Shown one piece after another: positions 34,536 to 44,029 of a stretch of 64,000 bases of DNA (position 1 is the first letter of the stretch; each line of letters begins with the position of its first letter). The notes below the pieces were generated by a model. That model saw only the letters and a list, made by a program, of their open reading frames with translations. It had not been told where the DNA came from and did not search any database. This stretch comes from Haloarcula pelagica (GTDB lineage: Archaea > Halobacteriota > Halobacteria > Halobacteriales > Haloarculaceae): NCBI RefSeq assembly GCF_030127105.1, contig NZ_CP126161.1, positions 124,001 through 188,000 of the forward strand. Reading direction: 5' to 3'. The position numbers and the translations under genes are program-made.

Positions 34536-35711
34536 CTACTGAGACAGGTCGTACAGCCGGCGGAACGCTGTCGGCGGAAACCGCGGTTCCACCCTGCTCG
34601 GTGGTCGCCCCTGTCCCGTGTCTTTCGTCGACTGGACGCGTTCGACGATCCCGGTCTCGGCGAGTTCGTAGAGGAATCGCTTGACGGTCCCCTGCGAGAG
34701 GTCGACGGTCGCCTGTTCGGCGATCGCTTCGGTGGTCTTGGTCACCGACGCCGTCTCGGCCGGGCCGAGGTCGACGAGTTCCCGGAGTACCGCCTGTCTG
34801 TTGGCCGGCAACGAGAGGACGCGGCCGAGCGACACACAGGGGTCGGGGATCTCTTCGATCGCGGCAGTCACGTCCGTCTCGGCGATCCGGTCGCTCCCGC
34901 CGCCGTCGGCGTGGACGGCAGCGATCAACAGGGCCGCGAGGGCGTCGTGTGCGTTCCCGTCGGCCCAGTCCGCGATCGTCCGGGCCAGACGGTGGTCGAG
35001 GGCCTGCTGTGCGAGGCCGTCGGAGGCCCGCGTCATCAACACGTCGACGAGCATCTGTCGGCGATACCGGTCGACACGGATCGATCTGGCGGTGTACTCG
35101 GTGATCTCGGTCTGTGCTGGGTCGAGTTCACCGATCGCCAGCCAACTGGCTTTGCTCGGGAGCCCCGCGAACAGATCGACGAGGTCGTCGGGGTCGGTCC
35201 CACTCGGGTCGTCGATGTGGTCGACACCGACCACCACCCCCGAGTGGCGCCCCGAGAGCGTCTCGTGGAGTCGGGACTGGAGCGTCTCGGTTCCGATCCC
35301 GTGTTCCGGGACCGACTCCTCGATGAGACTGTCCAGGATCGCGTGGTAGAACGCGAACTCGCTGGTCGTCGTCCGCGTGTCGACGTAGACGAATGCGGGT
35401 GACGTGGGCGTCTGTGCGCGTGTCGTCGTGTGGATGACGGCTTTGGCGTCCGTCGGGAGCTGTTTGAGGTGCCCAAACAGCGCCGTGACGACAGCGGACT
35501 TCCCTGCGCCAGCGGGGCCGTACACGTAGGCGTTGGGTGGGAGCTTCCCGTCGAAGACGGGATCGAGATGATCCAGTAACCGCTCGAAGACCGGGCCGCG
35601 GTCGGTCGGTTCGTCGGTGTGATACACCGGTGAGAGCGCCTCGTAGTCCAGAACGAGCCGGTGCTCTCCGTCGCGGCGTTGGCGTCGTTTGATTCGCGCT
35701 TCGATATCCAT
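34536..35711 (-). CDS. Orc1/Cdc6-like AAA+ ATPase with altered Walker B
   Basis: A 391-residue AAA+ protein with a C-terminal winged helix (TVDLSQGTVKRFLYELAETGIVERV). Walker A is GPAGAGKSAVV (near residues 64-74). The Walker B equivalent is GVVVGVDHIDDP, with His where Orc1/Cdc6 has the catalytic Glu. It resembles the shorter, replication-linked haloarchaeal Cdc6 paralogs rather than the main initiator. No ORB-type origin repeats were seen in the 140 bases after its stop or the 50 bases before its start. It may act in accessory replication, regulation or another role. Confidence 0.8.
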   Translation of the reverse strand: MDIEARIKRRQRRDGEHRLVLDYEALSPVYHTDEPTDRGPVFERLLDHLDPVFDGKLPPNAYVYGPAGAGKSAVVTALFGHLKQLPTDAKAVIHTTTRAQTPTSPAFVYVDTRTTTSEFAFYHAILDSLIEESVPEHGIGTETLQSRLHETLSGRHSGVVVGVDHIDDPSGTDPDDLVDLFAGLPSKASWLAIGELDPAQTEITEYTARSIRVDRYRRQMLVDVLMTRASDGLAQQALDHRLARTIADWADGNAHDALAALLIAAVHADGGGSDRIAETDVTAAIEEIPDPCVSLGRVLSLPANRQAVLRELVDLGPAETASVTKTTEAIAEQATVDLSQGTVKRFLYELAETGIVERVQSTKDTGQGRPPSRVEPRFPPTAFRRLYDLSQ

Positions 35712-35763
35712 CGTTTAGCGAGTAGTGGGCGGTAGGCCCACAGAGAGATTACAGCTTACGCAC

Positions 35764-36891
35764 TCACGCCAGTCCCAGTGCCGGGACCCACGAGCTGCCG
35801 CCGAAGACACCGAGGATCGCCAGGATAGCGATCGTCAGCGTGGCGATGACGATTGCCGCGGCAGGCGGGTCGAAGTGGGTGTCGGAGTGTGCGTAGAAGA
35901 TCCGCTGGACGACTTCCCCAGCGAGTGCGCCGTAGACGCCGAAGACGCCGGCGACGACGACGGCGATGACGGCGTTCATCCCGGTCGGCACGCCACCGAA
36001 GATCGCGAGCGCCGCCGTGCTGGCGGGCAGCGTCATGTGGTGGGTGACGGGGATCTTCTCGACGCCAAGGTTGAGGAAGGTCAGCGTGGCGGCCGAGATC
36101 CCGAACCCGAGGAACGCGCTGCCGGTCTCGACCGCGATGAACCCACCGAGGATCCCGGTGACGAGGCCGATCATCGCGACGTTGGCCCACTTGTACTGGT
36201 GGGGCAGCCACGGTTCGACCGCGAGGCGCTTGGCTTCGGCCATGCCGCCGTCGGTCATCGCTTTGCCACCGTCGGTCATCGCCTCGCCCCCGTCGGCGGC
36301 GACACGTTTCTCACCCTTCTCGAAGGGCGTCATGTCGAGCAGGTTCCGGTCACCGCCACCGATCAGCGGGTAACCAAAGACCAGGCGGTGCAGCGCCGCG
36401 GAGACGACGACCATGATCGCGATGGGGTCCCACGGCAGTGCGAGGCCGCCGGAGATAGCCGTCCCGACGGCGCCGACGATGCCGAAGATCCCGCCGACAG
36501 CGAGCACGTCGGGGCGGGTACCCAGCGCGTAGGCGATGTCCTTGGCCGGGTGGTAGTCACCGTCGCCCGGTTCCGGCATGACGCCGTCCTGTTTGGCCGC
36601 GTACGCGGCGGCTGCCGCACCGCCGGCGAAGGCCACGTGAGGGCCGAAGACGGCACCGAAACCGATGGTCCCCGTGAGCGCCGACGTGATGCCGAGCCCC
36701 TCGGGGGCGTTCTCGAAGCCGGCGATGTTCACCGCCTCTCCGCCGATGACCATGAAGCCCGTGAAACAGAACGCGGGCAGTGCGCCGAGCGCGGCACCGA
36801 AGGCGCCGCCAGCGAAGGCCGCGATCACCAGGATGAGGAAGTCCGGCACGCTCATCCCGATCACCGGGATCTGGAGTAGCATGTCGTACAT
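35764..36891 (-). CDS. GlpX-like polytopic membrane protein, glycerol uptake candidate
   Basis: A 375-residue membrane protein with about ten hydrophobic segments and many Gly/Ala residues (AAFAGGAFGAALGALPAFCFTGFMVIGG, FGAVFGPHVAFAGGAAAAAYAA). It lies 6 bases downstream of glpK on the same strand. In Haloferax volcanii the gene after glpK is likewise a membrane protein annotated GlpX and proposed in glycerol uptake; it is unrelated to the fructose-bisphosphatase also called GlpX. Around residues 200-216 a heptad TDGGxAM-type repeat is inserted in a cytoplasmic loop. Confidence 0.75.
   Translation of the reverse strand: MYDMLLQIPVIGMSVPDFLILVIAAFAGGAFGAALGALPAFCFTGFMVIGGEAVNIAGFENAPEGLGITSALTGTIGFGAVFGPHVAFAGGAAAAAYAAKQDGVMPEPGDGDYHPAKDIAYALGTRPDVLAVGGIFGIVGAVGTAISGGLALPWDPIAIMVVVSAALHRLVFGYPLIGGGDRNLLDMTPFEKGEKRVAADGGEAMTDGGKAMTDGGMAEAKRLAVEPWLPHQYKWANVAMIGLVTGILGGFIAVETGSAFLGFGISAATLTFLNLGVEKIPVTHHMTLPASTAALAIFGGVPTGMNAVIAVVVAGVFGVYGALAGEVVQRIFYAHSDTHFDPPAAAIVIATLTIAILAILGVFGGSSWVPALGLA
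36244..36306 (-). repeat. 21-base tandem repeats in the GlpX-like gene
   Basis: Two full 21-base units (36244-36264, 36265-36285) and a third diverged unit encode the heptapeptide repeat DGGEAMT/DGGKAMT/DGG. It inserts a flexible loop between membrane helices. Repeat number is probably variable among strains. Confidence 0.75.
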
Positions 36892-36897
36892 CCGTGA

Positions 36898-38430
36898 TCA
36901 CTCCTCCCGGGCCCAGTCGAGCGAGCGCTCGACGGCGTCATCCCAGCGGCTGTAGAGCTTGTCGACTTCCTCGCTCCCCTTCTCGGGGCTGAACTCGCGG
37001 TCGACCTGCCAGTTGTCCCGCAGTTCGTCGACGGTGTCCCAGTAGCCGACGGCGAGGCCGGCCGCGTAGGCGCTGCCCAGCGCGGTCGTCTCGTCGACTT
37101 CCGGCCGCGCGATGTCCGTCTGGATGATGTCGGACTGGAGCTGACAGAGGAAGTTGTTCTTGACCGCACCGCCGTCGACACGCAGCGAGGTCGTCTCGAT
37201 GCCCGAGTCCGCTTCCATGGCTTCGGCCACGTCGCGGGTCTGGTAGGCGATGGACTCCAGGGTCGCCCGGACGATGTGTGCTTTCCGGGTCCCGCGGGTC
37301 ATCCCGACGATGGTCCCGCGTGCGCGGCCGTCCCAGTGGGGCGCGCCAAGCCCGGTGAACGCTGGGACCATGTAGACGCCGTCGGTCGACTCGACCGAAC
37401 GGGCCAGTTCCGCCGTCTGTGCGGCGTTGTTGATCAGGTCCACGTCTTCGAGCCACTCGATAGCGGCGCCCGTAATGAAGATCGAGCCTTCCAGTGCGTA
37501 CTGGACAGGCTCGCCCGACATCTGGAAGCCGATCGTCGTCAGGAGGCCGTGGTCGGAGGCAACTGCCTCCTCGCCGGTGTTCATCAGGTAGAACGAACCG
37601 GTGCCGTACGTGTTCTTCGCGTCACCCTCGTCGAAGCAGGTCTGGCCGAACAGGGCCGCCTGCTGGTCACCCAGCGCCCCAGCGACGGGAACTTCCTCCC
37701 CCAGGAAGCCGTCGGGATCGGTGTGACCGTAGTAGTCCTCGTCCGAGGACGGCCGCACTTCTGGCACCATCGATTCGGGGACGCCGAACTCCGCCAGGAG
37801 GTCGTCGTCCCATTCGAGGTCCCGGATGTTGTACAGCATCGTCCGGGAGGCGTTCGAGACATCGGTGATGTGGTTCCCGGTGAGGTTGTAGATGAGCCAG
37901 GTGTCGATGGTCCCCATGAGGAGTTCGCCGTCCTCCGCGCGGTCCCGGAGGTCCGCACCCCGTGAGGCCTGCATCTTCAGCGGCTCGGCGTTGTCGAGGA
38001 TCCACTCGGTCTTGGTGGCCGAGAAGTACGCGTCACACTCCAGGCCGGTCTTCTCACGGATCTCCTCGACTTTCCCCGCTTCCTGGATCTCCTCGACGCG
38101 GTCGGTCGTCCGGCGGTCCTGCCAGACGAGCGCGTTGTGGACGGGCTTGCCGGTCTCTTTGTCCCACACGATCGTGGTCTCGCGCTGGTTCGTGATCCCC
38201 AGTGCCTCCAGTTGACTGGCGTCCAGTCCTGCTTCTTCGAGCCCGTCGGTGACGACCTGCTGGGTGTTCTCCCAGATCTCTATCGGGTCGTGTTCCACCC
38301 ACCCGGGCTCCGGGTAGATCTGTTCGTGTTTCTCGTACGCGTTGGCGACGACCTGTCCGCTGTGGTCGAATACCATGAAGCGGGTGCCTGTCGTCCCCTG
38401 GTCGATCGAGCCGACGTATGTGTCTGCCAT
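36898..38430 (-). CDS. glpK: Glycerol kinase
   Basis: A 510-residue FGGY kinase turning glycerol into glycerol-3-phosphate. Signatures: YVGSIDQGTTGTRFMVFD (N-terminal phosphate loop), ALGITNQRETTIVWD, ALVWQDRRT, GALGDQQAALFGQ, AFTGLGAPHWDGRARGTIVGMTRGT and SLRVDGGAVKNNFLCQLQSDI. The ATG at 38428-38430 starts exactly at the family N-terminus; an upstream in-frame ATG adds eight residues. A TATA-like box on the minus strand near 38455-38465 is at leaderless spacing. It shares the locus with the divergent glpABC and with the GlpX-like gene. Glycerol from Dunaliella is a main carbon source for haloarchaea. Confidence 0.97.
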   Translation of the reverse strand: MADTYVGSIDQGTTGTRFMVFDHSGQVVANAYEKHEQIYPEPGWVEHDPIEIWENTQQVVTDGLEEAGLDASQLEALGITNQRETTIVWDKETGKPVHNALVWQDRRTTDRVEEIQEAGKVEEIREKTGLECDAYFSATKTEWILDNAEPLKMQASRGADLRDRAEDGELLMGTIDTWLIYNLTGNHITDVSNASRTMLYNIRDLEWDDDLLAEFGVPESMVPEVRPSSDEDYYGHTDPDGFLGEEVPVAGALGDQQAALFGQTCFDEGDAKNTYGTGSFYLMNTGEEAVASDHGLLTTIGFQMSGEPVQYALEGSIFITGAAIEWLEDVDLINNAAQTAELARSVESTDGVYMVPAFTGLGAPHWDGRARGTIVGMTRGTRKAHIVRATLESIAYQTRDVAEAMEADSGIETTSLRVDGGAVKNNFLCQLQSDIIQTDIARPEVDETTALGSAYAAGLAVGYWDTVDELRDNWQVDREFSPEKGSEEVDKLYSRWDDAVERSLDWAREE

Positions 38431-39067
38431 TGGTGTGTACTCCGTTGGCGGCATTGTTTATGAACCATGCCGCGCTGTTAGTAAACAATATAGTGAATCA
38501 TTATAAAGATTACTCCCATTGGCCGTGCCTCAATAAAAAACGAAATGTCTCTTCGGACAGTTGCCAGTTGCATCCGGCAGACCCGGGGTAGCGGCGGTGC
38601 GTGGGACGCTCACCGGTGTGACCGACACCGGCATCGGCGCCGAGCCGCCACCCACGGAGACTCCCACCCCGGTCGCTGTGGCACATCTAGCGGCAGTCTA
38701 CTCGCGCGTCCGCGACAAAAAACACGGTGTTCGCCGCCGATCGAGCGCGAAAACGCCGGTCGTTCGCTCCCAGCCTCGACACGACGCCCGCGGTTGGACG
38801 GCGCCGTCGACAGACACCGGAGTCTCCGTAGAGATCACGTCACGACGCTCTCAGCACGACCGTTCCGTATCGGTAATGGACAGTTTCTACCGCACTGGCG
38901 TTCACACGTGCGTTTACGACTGTTCACTTCCAGTCGTCTTTTCGGCCCCGAACGTGACGCTCAGACAGGACAAACCGTATACGTTCATGATTACTCATAA
39001 AATTTACCAGGGAAGCGCGTTCGACGGTAAAATAAAGTAGATGGGCTCCAAAGCCTCGGTAAGATAG
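38431..39067. promoter_or_regulatory. Divergent glpK/glpA promoter region
   Basis: A 637-base gap between divergent glycerol genes. Minus-strand TATA-like TTCATAAACAA near 38455-38465 serves glpK; plus-strand TAAAATAAAG at 39029-39038 serves glpA (ATG 39068). An AT-rich block with AATCATTATAAAGATT at 38496-38511 and GATTACTCATAAAATTT near 38990 share GATTACT/AATCATT elements and may be operators for a common regulator. Open frames across the middle (for example 38561-39040) have unusual composition and no recognised domain, so I do not call a gene. Confidence 0.5.
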
Positions 39068-40798
39068 ATGGCTTCAGCACCACACATCGTCGTCATCGGC
39101 GGCGGTTCCACCGGAGCGGGCATCACCCGCGACCTCGCGATGCGCGGGTTGGATGTCACGCTCCTCGAACAGGGGAACCTCACACACGGGACGACCGGCC
39201 GGATGCACGGATTGCTCCACAGCGGCGGCCGGTACGCCGTCTCCGACCAGGCGAGCGCGACCGAATGTATCGAGGAGAACCGCGTCCTCCGTGATATCGC
39301 GTCACACTGCGTCGAGATGACCGGCGGCCTGTTCGTCAAGCGCCCCGAAGACACCGAGGAGTACTTCGAGAAGAAGCTCTCGGGGTGTGAGGAGTGTGGC
39401 ATTCCGGCGGAGGTCGTCTCCCGCGAGGAGGCCCGCAAGATCGAGCCACACCTCGCGAAGGACATCGACAAGGCGATCTCGGTCCCGGACGGCGCGATCG
39501 ACCCGTTCCGGCTGGTCGTCGCCAACGCGGCCAGCGCCCAGGAACATGGCGCGCGCATCGAGACACACTCGAAGGTGACGAACCTCGTCGTCGAGAACGA
39601 CGAAGTCGTCGGCGTCGAGGTCGACCACAGCGCCGGCCCCGGCAAGCGCGTCCACGGCACCGAGGGCGGCACCGAGGAGATCCGCGCGGACTACATCGTC
39701 AACGCGACGGGCGCGTGGGCGGGCCGCATCGGCGACATGGCCGGCGTCGACATCGAGGTTCGCCCCTCGAAGGGCGTCATGACCATCATGAACTCCCGCC
39801 AGGTCGACACCGTCATCAACCGCTGTCGGCCCAAGGGCGACGCCGACATCATCGTCCCCCACGAGACCACCTGCATCCTGGGGACGACCGACGAGGAGGT
39901 CGAAGACCCCGAGGACTACCCCGAAGAGCAGTGGGAAGTGGACCTGATGATCGAGACGCTCTCGGAACTGGTCCCGATGCTCGCCGACGCCCGGACGATC
40001 CGGTCGTTCTGGGGCGTCCGGCCGCTGTACGAACCGCCGGACGTGGGCAGCGACGACCCGACCGACATCACCCGGGACTTCTTCCTGCTGGACCACGAGG
40101 AGCGGGACGATCTGGACGGGATGACCAGCATCGTCGGCGGGAAGTTCACCACCTACCGAATGATGGGCGAACAGATCTCCGACCACGTCTGCAACCAGTT
40201 CGGCATCGACGCGGACTGCCGGACCGCGGACGTACCGCTGCCGGGCAGCGACGACTTCACCGTCCTGCGGGACTACATGGACGAGTTCGGCCTGCGCTCG
40301 CCGATCGGCCGGCGCAGCGTCGAACGGCTGGGCTCGCGGGCCGACGAGGTGCTGAAGACCGACGGGCCGAACCCGACGGTGTGTGAGTGCGAGGGCGTCA
40401 CCCGCGCGGAGATCCAGGACGCCATCTCCCAGTCCGGGTCGGACCTCAACGCCGTCCGCATCCGTACCCGTGCATCGATGGGCAACTGCCAGGGCGGCTT
40501 CTGTACCCACCGGATGGCGAGCGAACTCCACGGGGAATACGACGAGAGCGTCGCCCGCCAGGCCTGGGACGAACTGCTCCAGGAGCGCTGGAAGGGCCAG
40601 CGCCACGCGCTGTGGGGCCAACAGCTCTCCCAAGCGATGTTGAACTACGCCCTGCACGCGACGACACAGAACCGGGACAGGGACCCGGCCGACGGCGAGC
40701 CGGTCGACTTCGCCGCCTTCGACACGGGGGCCACACAGCCCGGTGGCGCGACCGGGACCGACGTGGCCGCCGACGGAGGGCGCACGGATGGCGATTGA
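39068..40798 (+). CDS. glpA: Anaerobic-type glycerol-3-phosphate dehydrogenase subunit A
   Basis: A 576-residue FAD enzyme (named gpdA in Haloferax) converting glycerol-3-phosphate to dihydroxyacetone phosphate. Dinucleotide site [21 protein letters not shown], then [13 protein letters not shown] and [13 protein letters not shown] of the DAO family. C-terminal BFD-like [2Fe-2S] site: [11 protein letters not shown] and [10 protein letters not shown] disordered, Asp/Gly-rich tail follows. It overlaps glpB by 11 bases, and glpC overlaps glpB by 4, so the three subunits are co-translated. Confidence 0.95.
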   Translation: MASAPHIVVIGGGSTGAGITRDLAMRGLDVTLLEQGNLTHGTTGRMHGLLHSGGRYAVSDQASATECIEENRVLRDIASHCVEMTGGLFVKRPEDTEEYFEKKLSGCEECGIPAEVVSREEARKIEPHLAKDIDKAISVPDGAIDPFRLVVANAASAQEHGARIETHSKVTNLVVENDEVVGVEVDHSAGPGKRVHGTEGGTEEIRADYIVNATGAWAGRIGDMAGVDIEVRPSKGVMTIMNSRQVDTVINRCRPKGDADIIVPHETTCILGTTDEEVEDPEDYPEEQWEVDLMIETLSELVPMLADARTIRSFWGVRPLYEPPDVGSDDPTDITRDFFLLDHEERDDLDGMTSIVGGKFTTYRMMGEQISDHVCNQFGIDADCRTADVPLPGSDDFTVLRDYMDEFGLRSPIGRRSVERLGSRADEVLKTDGPNPTVCECEGVTRAEIQDAISQSGSDLNAVRIRTRASMGNCQGGFCTHRMASELHGEYDESVARQAWDELLQERWKGQRHALWGQQLSQAMLNYALHATTQNRDRDPADGEPVDFAAFDTGATQPGGATGTDVAADGGRTDGD

Positions 40799-42062
40799 GT
40801 CCGAGGTACTCGTCATCGGCGGCGGCCTCGCCGGCCTCTCCAGCGCGCTCGCGGCCGCCCGCGAGGGCGCCGACGTGCGACTCCTGTCGTACAAGCAGAG
40901 TACCCTCCGGAACGCCTCGGGGCTGGTCGACATCCTCGGGTATACCCACGACGGAGACGGGCCGTTGACCGACCCCTACGAGGCGATCCCGGAACTCCCG
41001 TCTAGCCACCCCTACCGGACGGTCGGCGTCGACGGCGTCCGCGAGGCCATGGCGATGTTCGACGACGTGACCGACTACCGAGGTGACCACACGGACACCA
41101 ACGCCCTCCTCCCGACCCACGGCGGGACGGTCAAACCCACTGCCCGCTATCCCCGTGGCGCCGCCGCCGGCCTGGCCAGCGACGACCGCGACGTGTTGCT
41201 GGTCGGACTGGGGTCGATGGTCGACTTCGACGCGCCCCACGTCGCTGCCCACCTCGAAGCCGCCGGTGTCCCGTTCGAGGCCCGCGGCGTCAGCATCGAG
41301 TTCCCCGGCGACCTCCGGGCCGACGCGAAGGTAACCCGCTACGCCAAACTGTTGGACACGAACGGCGAAGTCGCGGTCGGCGGCCGGATGGTCGGCGCTC
41401 GGGACGCGCTCGCGGACGCGATCGAGCCACACCTCGACGGCGAGGCGCGGGTCGGTCTGCCGGCGATCCTCGGCGACGACCACCCGGACGCGGTGCGCGC
41501 CGCGCTCGGTGACGCGCTGAGCGTCGATGTCTTCGAGGTCCCGATGGGGCCACCGTCGCTTCCCGGTCTCCGCCTCGAAGACGCGCTCTTCGAGGCGGTA
41601 GACGAGGCCGGCGGGAACTTCGAGACGGGTAATCCCGTCGTCGACTACGCCGCCGAGGACGGCCACATCGAGGAAGTGTACATCGAGAAAAACGGTGCGA
41701 GGATCCCGGTCAGCGGCGACCAGTACGTCCTCGCGACGGGTGGGCTGGTCGGGAAAGGCGTCGAGTCAGACCGTGAGGGCGTCTACGAACCGATCTTCGA
41801 CTGCCACGTCCCCCACGCCGAGGACCGCTACGACTGGTTCGATCTGGACGTGTTCGGGGACCACCCGTTCGCCCGCTTCGGCCTGCCGACAGACGAGCAG
41901 TTGCGCCCACTGACAGCGACCGACAGCGTCGAGTTCGACAACCTGCGCGCCGCCGGGGGTATCCTGGGCGGCTACGACTTCGCGGCCGAGAAGTCCGGCA
42001 GCGGGGTGTCGATCGCGACGGGCCACGCGGCTGGCACGAACGCCGCACAGGAGGCACGATGA
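40788..42062 (+). CDS. glpB: Glycerol-3-phosphate dehydrogenase subunit B
   Basis: A 424-residue flavoprotein. The FAD site [38 protein letters not shown] and the C-terminal [31 protein letters not shown] are characteristic of GlpB. It passes electrons from GlpA to GlpC and the quinone pool. Start ATG 40788 lies inside the end of glpA. GlpB is often the least conserved subunit but is clearly recognisable here. Confidence 0.93.
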   Translation: MAIESEVLVIGGGLAGLSSALAAAREGADVRLLSYKQSTLRNASGLVDILGYTHDGDGPLTDPYEAIPELPSSHPYRTVGVDGVREAMAMFDDVTDYRGDHTDTNALLPTHGGTVKPTARYPRGAAAGLASDDRDVLLVGLGSMVDFDAPHVAAHLEAAGVPFEARGVSIEFPGDLRADAKVTRYAKLLDTNGEVAVGGRMVGARDALADAIEPHLDGEARVGLPAILGDDHPDAVRAALGDALSVDVFEVPMGPPSLPGLRLEDALFEAVDEAGGNFETGNPVVDYAAEDGHIEEVYIEKNGARIPVSGDQYVLATGGLVGKGVESDREGVYEPIFDCHVPHAEDRYDWFDLDVFGDHPFARFGLPTDEQLRPLTATDSVEFDNLRAAGGILGGYDFAAEKSGSGVSIATGHAAGTNAAQEAR

Positions 42063-43429
42063 GCGACGCCGAATCCCCAACAGAGTTCGACCCGACAGCA
42101 CCGAACACGGGCGAGGACTTCGAACCGGTCGATGTCTTCCCCGACAGTGACGACTTCGACCTGCGCCCCGGCGCGGACTCGTGTTACAAGTGCTCGACCT
42201 GTGACACGAACTGCCCGGTCGCGGAGGTCGACGACGAGTTCCCCGGCCCGAAGTTCCAGGGGCCAGAGCAGTGGCGCCTGAAACAGAACGAGGACGACTA
42301 CACGATCGACGACTCGATCACGGACTGCTCGAACTGCATGCGATGTGACAACGCCTGCCCGTCCGGCGTCCCCCTCTCACAGATGCACAACACCGCACGC
42401 GGGGAGTACGTCAGCGAGCAGATGGACAAGCTCTCCGTCGAGTACGTCCGCAATCGGATTCTGGCGAACTACCGTACCTCTGCGACAATCGCCAGCAAGG
42501 TCCCGCGGCTGGCGAACTTCGCGATGAACTTCGGGCCGGCCCGCTGGGTCATGGAGAAGACCCTCGGTGTCACCAGCGAGCGCGAGTTCCCCGCGTTCGC
42601 GAAGCAGACCTTCCGCGAGTGGTGGTCGAGTCGCGGCGGCGCGGCCGCCTCGAAAGAGAACGCCCAACAGGCCCGCGAACGCCGCGGGCAGGACCGCGAC
42701 GCCGACAAGAAGGTCGCGTACTTCCACGGCTGTTACTCCAACTACAACACGCCCGAAGTCGGCAAGGCGATGGTCCGGGTGTTCGAGGAGTACGGCTACG
42801 AGGTCGTCGTCCCCGAACAGCGCTGTTCCGGGACGCCGATGTTCGCCAACGGCATGCTAGACGACGCCCGCCGGGGCGCCGAGGTCAACGTCTCCTCGAT
42901 GGCCGATCTGATCGAACAGGGCTACGACGCCATCGCGTCCTGTACGTCCTGTTCGATGGCCCTGCGCCAGGAGTACCCCGAGCTGTTCGACATCGACGGC
43001 ATCGACGAGGTGGCCGCGAACACCTTCGAGTCCGTCGAGTACCTGCGTATCCACGAGGACCTGAAAGGCGATCTCCGGGCGGCCGACGTGGAGGGCGATC
43101 TCGCACGGGAGTTCGCCTACCACGCGCCGTGTCACGCGCGCAACCAGGGGCTCGAACGTCAGTCCGTCGAACTGTTCCGCGATCTGGAGGGCGTCGGCAT
43201 CGAAGACGTGGGCGAGTCCTGTTCTGGCATCTCCGGGACCTACGGCTGGAAGGCCGAGAAGTACGAGAAGTCGATGAAGATCGGCGACGAGATGTTCGAC
43301 CACATGGACGACGCCAGCGGCGACACCGGGATGACGGAGTGTCCGACGTGTGCGATGCAGATGGAACACGGAACGGGCTACGACATCCGTCACCCGCTGG
43401 AACTGCTAGAGGCGGCCCTGGTCGAGTGA
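42059..43429 (+). CDS. glpC: Glycerol-3-phosphate dehydrogenase subunit C, iron-sulfur membrane-associated
   Basis: A 456-residue electron-transfer subunit. Two ferredoxin-like [4Fe-4S] sites: CYKCSTCDTNCP (near residue 41) and CSNCMRCDNACP (near 90). Two CCG domains as in HdrD/GlpC: HGCYSNYNTPEVGKAM...RCSGTP and HAPCHARNQGLE...SCSGISGTYG. It links GlpAB to menaquinone. It overlaps glpB by four bases (ATGA). Confidence 0.95.
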   Translation: MSDAESPTEFDPTAPNTGEDFEPVDVFPDSDDFDLRPGADSCYKCSTCDTNCPVAEVDDEFPGPKFQGPEQWRLKQNEDDYTIDDSITDCSNCMRCDNACPSGVPLSQMHNTARGEYVSEQMDKLSVEYVRNRILANYRTSATIASKVPRLANFAMNFGPARWVMEKTLGVTSEREFPAFAKQTFREWWSSRGGAAASKENAQQARERRGQDRDADKKVAYFHGCYSNYNTPEVGKAMVRVFEEYGYEVVVPEQRCSGTPMFANGMLDDARRGAEVNVSSMADLIEQGYDAIASCTSCSMALRQEYPELFDIDGIDEVAANTFESVEYLRIHEDLKGDLRAADVEGDLAREFAYHAPCHARNQGLERQSVELFRDLEGVGIEDVGESCSGISGTYGWKAEKYEKSMKIGDEMFDHMDDASGDTGMTECPTCAMQMEHGTGYDIRHPLELLEAALVE

Positions 43430-43474
43430 GCGAGCCGCCGGGTGAGCCCCCGGCTACTGGAAGCGTCGCCGCGC

Positions 43475-43927
43475 TTAGTCTTCGCCGCGGACGAACGTGA
43501 CCGGACAGGGAGCGCTCAGCATGACTTCCTGAGCGGTCGACCCGAAGACGGCCTTGCCCGTCGGCGAGCGCTTCCGGCCACCGACGACGACGAGGTCCGC
43601 ACTGACATCCTCGGCGAGATCGACGATCTGTTCGCCGTGGTTACCGACGGCGCCGCGGACGGATGTCTCGATGTCTGCCTCGTCGAGTCGCTTGAGCAGT
43701 TCCCTGACCGTGGTGTGGCGGTCGGCTACCTGGTCCGGGTCGGCCTCGCCGACGGACTCGAACTCGAGTCGGTCGACGACGTTCTCGTACTCGTCGTCCG
43801 TGAAGACGTGGGCGACGATGACCTCGGCACCGGCGGGACCGGCGATGTCCGTGACGGCGCTGGCAAGTTCTTCGATTCGGTCTTTGTCGTTCGGGCCGAC
43901 GGCAAGCAGGATCGTCTCGAGTGCCAT
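43475..43927 (-). CDS. Universal stress protein (UspA family)
   Basis: A 150-residue UspA-fold protein. The ATP-binding motif G-2X-G-9X-G-[ST] appears as GGRKRSPTGKAVFGSTAQEV. The N-terminus (ALETILLAVGPND) and LVVVGG are canonical. ATG 43925-43927 is preferred; an ATG 9 bases upstream adds three residues. It lies convergent to glpC and downstream of ppc on the same strand; a link to central carbon stress response is only contextual. Confidence 0.9.
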   Translation of the reverse strand: MALETILLAVGPNDKDRIEELASAVTDIAGPAGAEVIVAHVFTDDEYENVVDRLEFESVGEADPDQVADRHTTVRELLKRLDEADIETSVRGAVGNHGEQIVDLAEDVSADLVVVGGRKRSPTGKAVFGSTAQEVMLSAPCPVTFVRGED

Positions 43928-44029
43928 AGGGGCCATGCAGTCGGGGCGGGCGTAAATCCTTCGGTAGGTACCACAGGTGTAGTAACTCAGGCGATCGGGT
44001 TCGCCGCGGCGGATGGGCAGTGAGCCGGG

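Noticed and set aside
38545-39040. Two overlapping open frames in the glpK/glpA gap (151 and 159 residues)
   Set aside because: Arg/Ser/Thr-rich, no domain, no haloarchaeal acidic bias, and they overlap the glpA promoter.
39302-40933. Long minus-strand frame antisense to glpA
   Set aside because: GlpA motifs on the plus strand are complete; the antisense frame is a shadow of high GC.
43430-43474. Possible terminator hairpin between glpC and uspA
   Set aside because: AGCCG/CGGCT arms pair, but the inner part has several mismatches, so it is weak.
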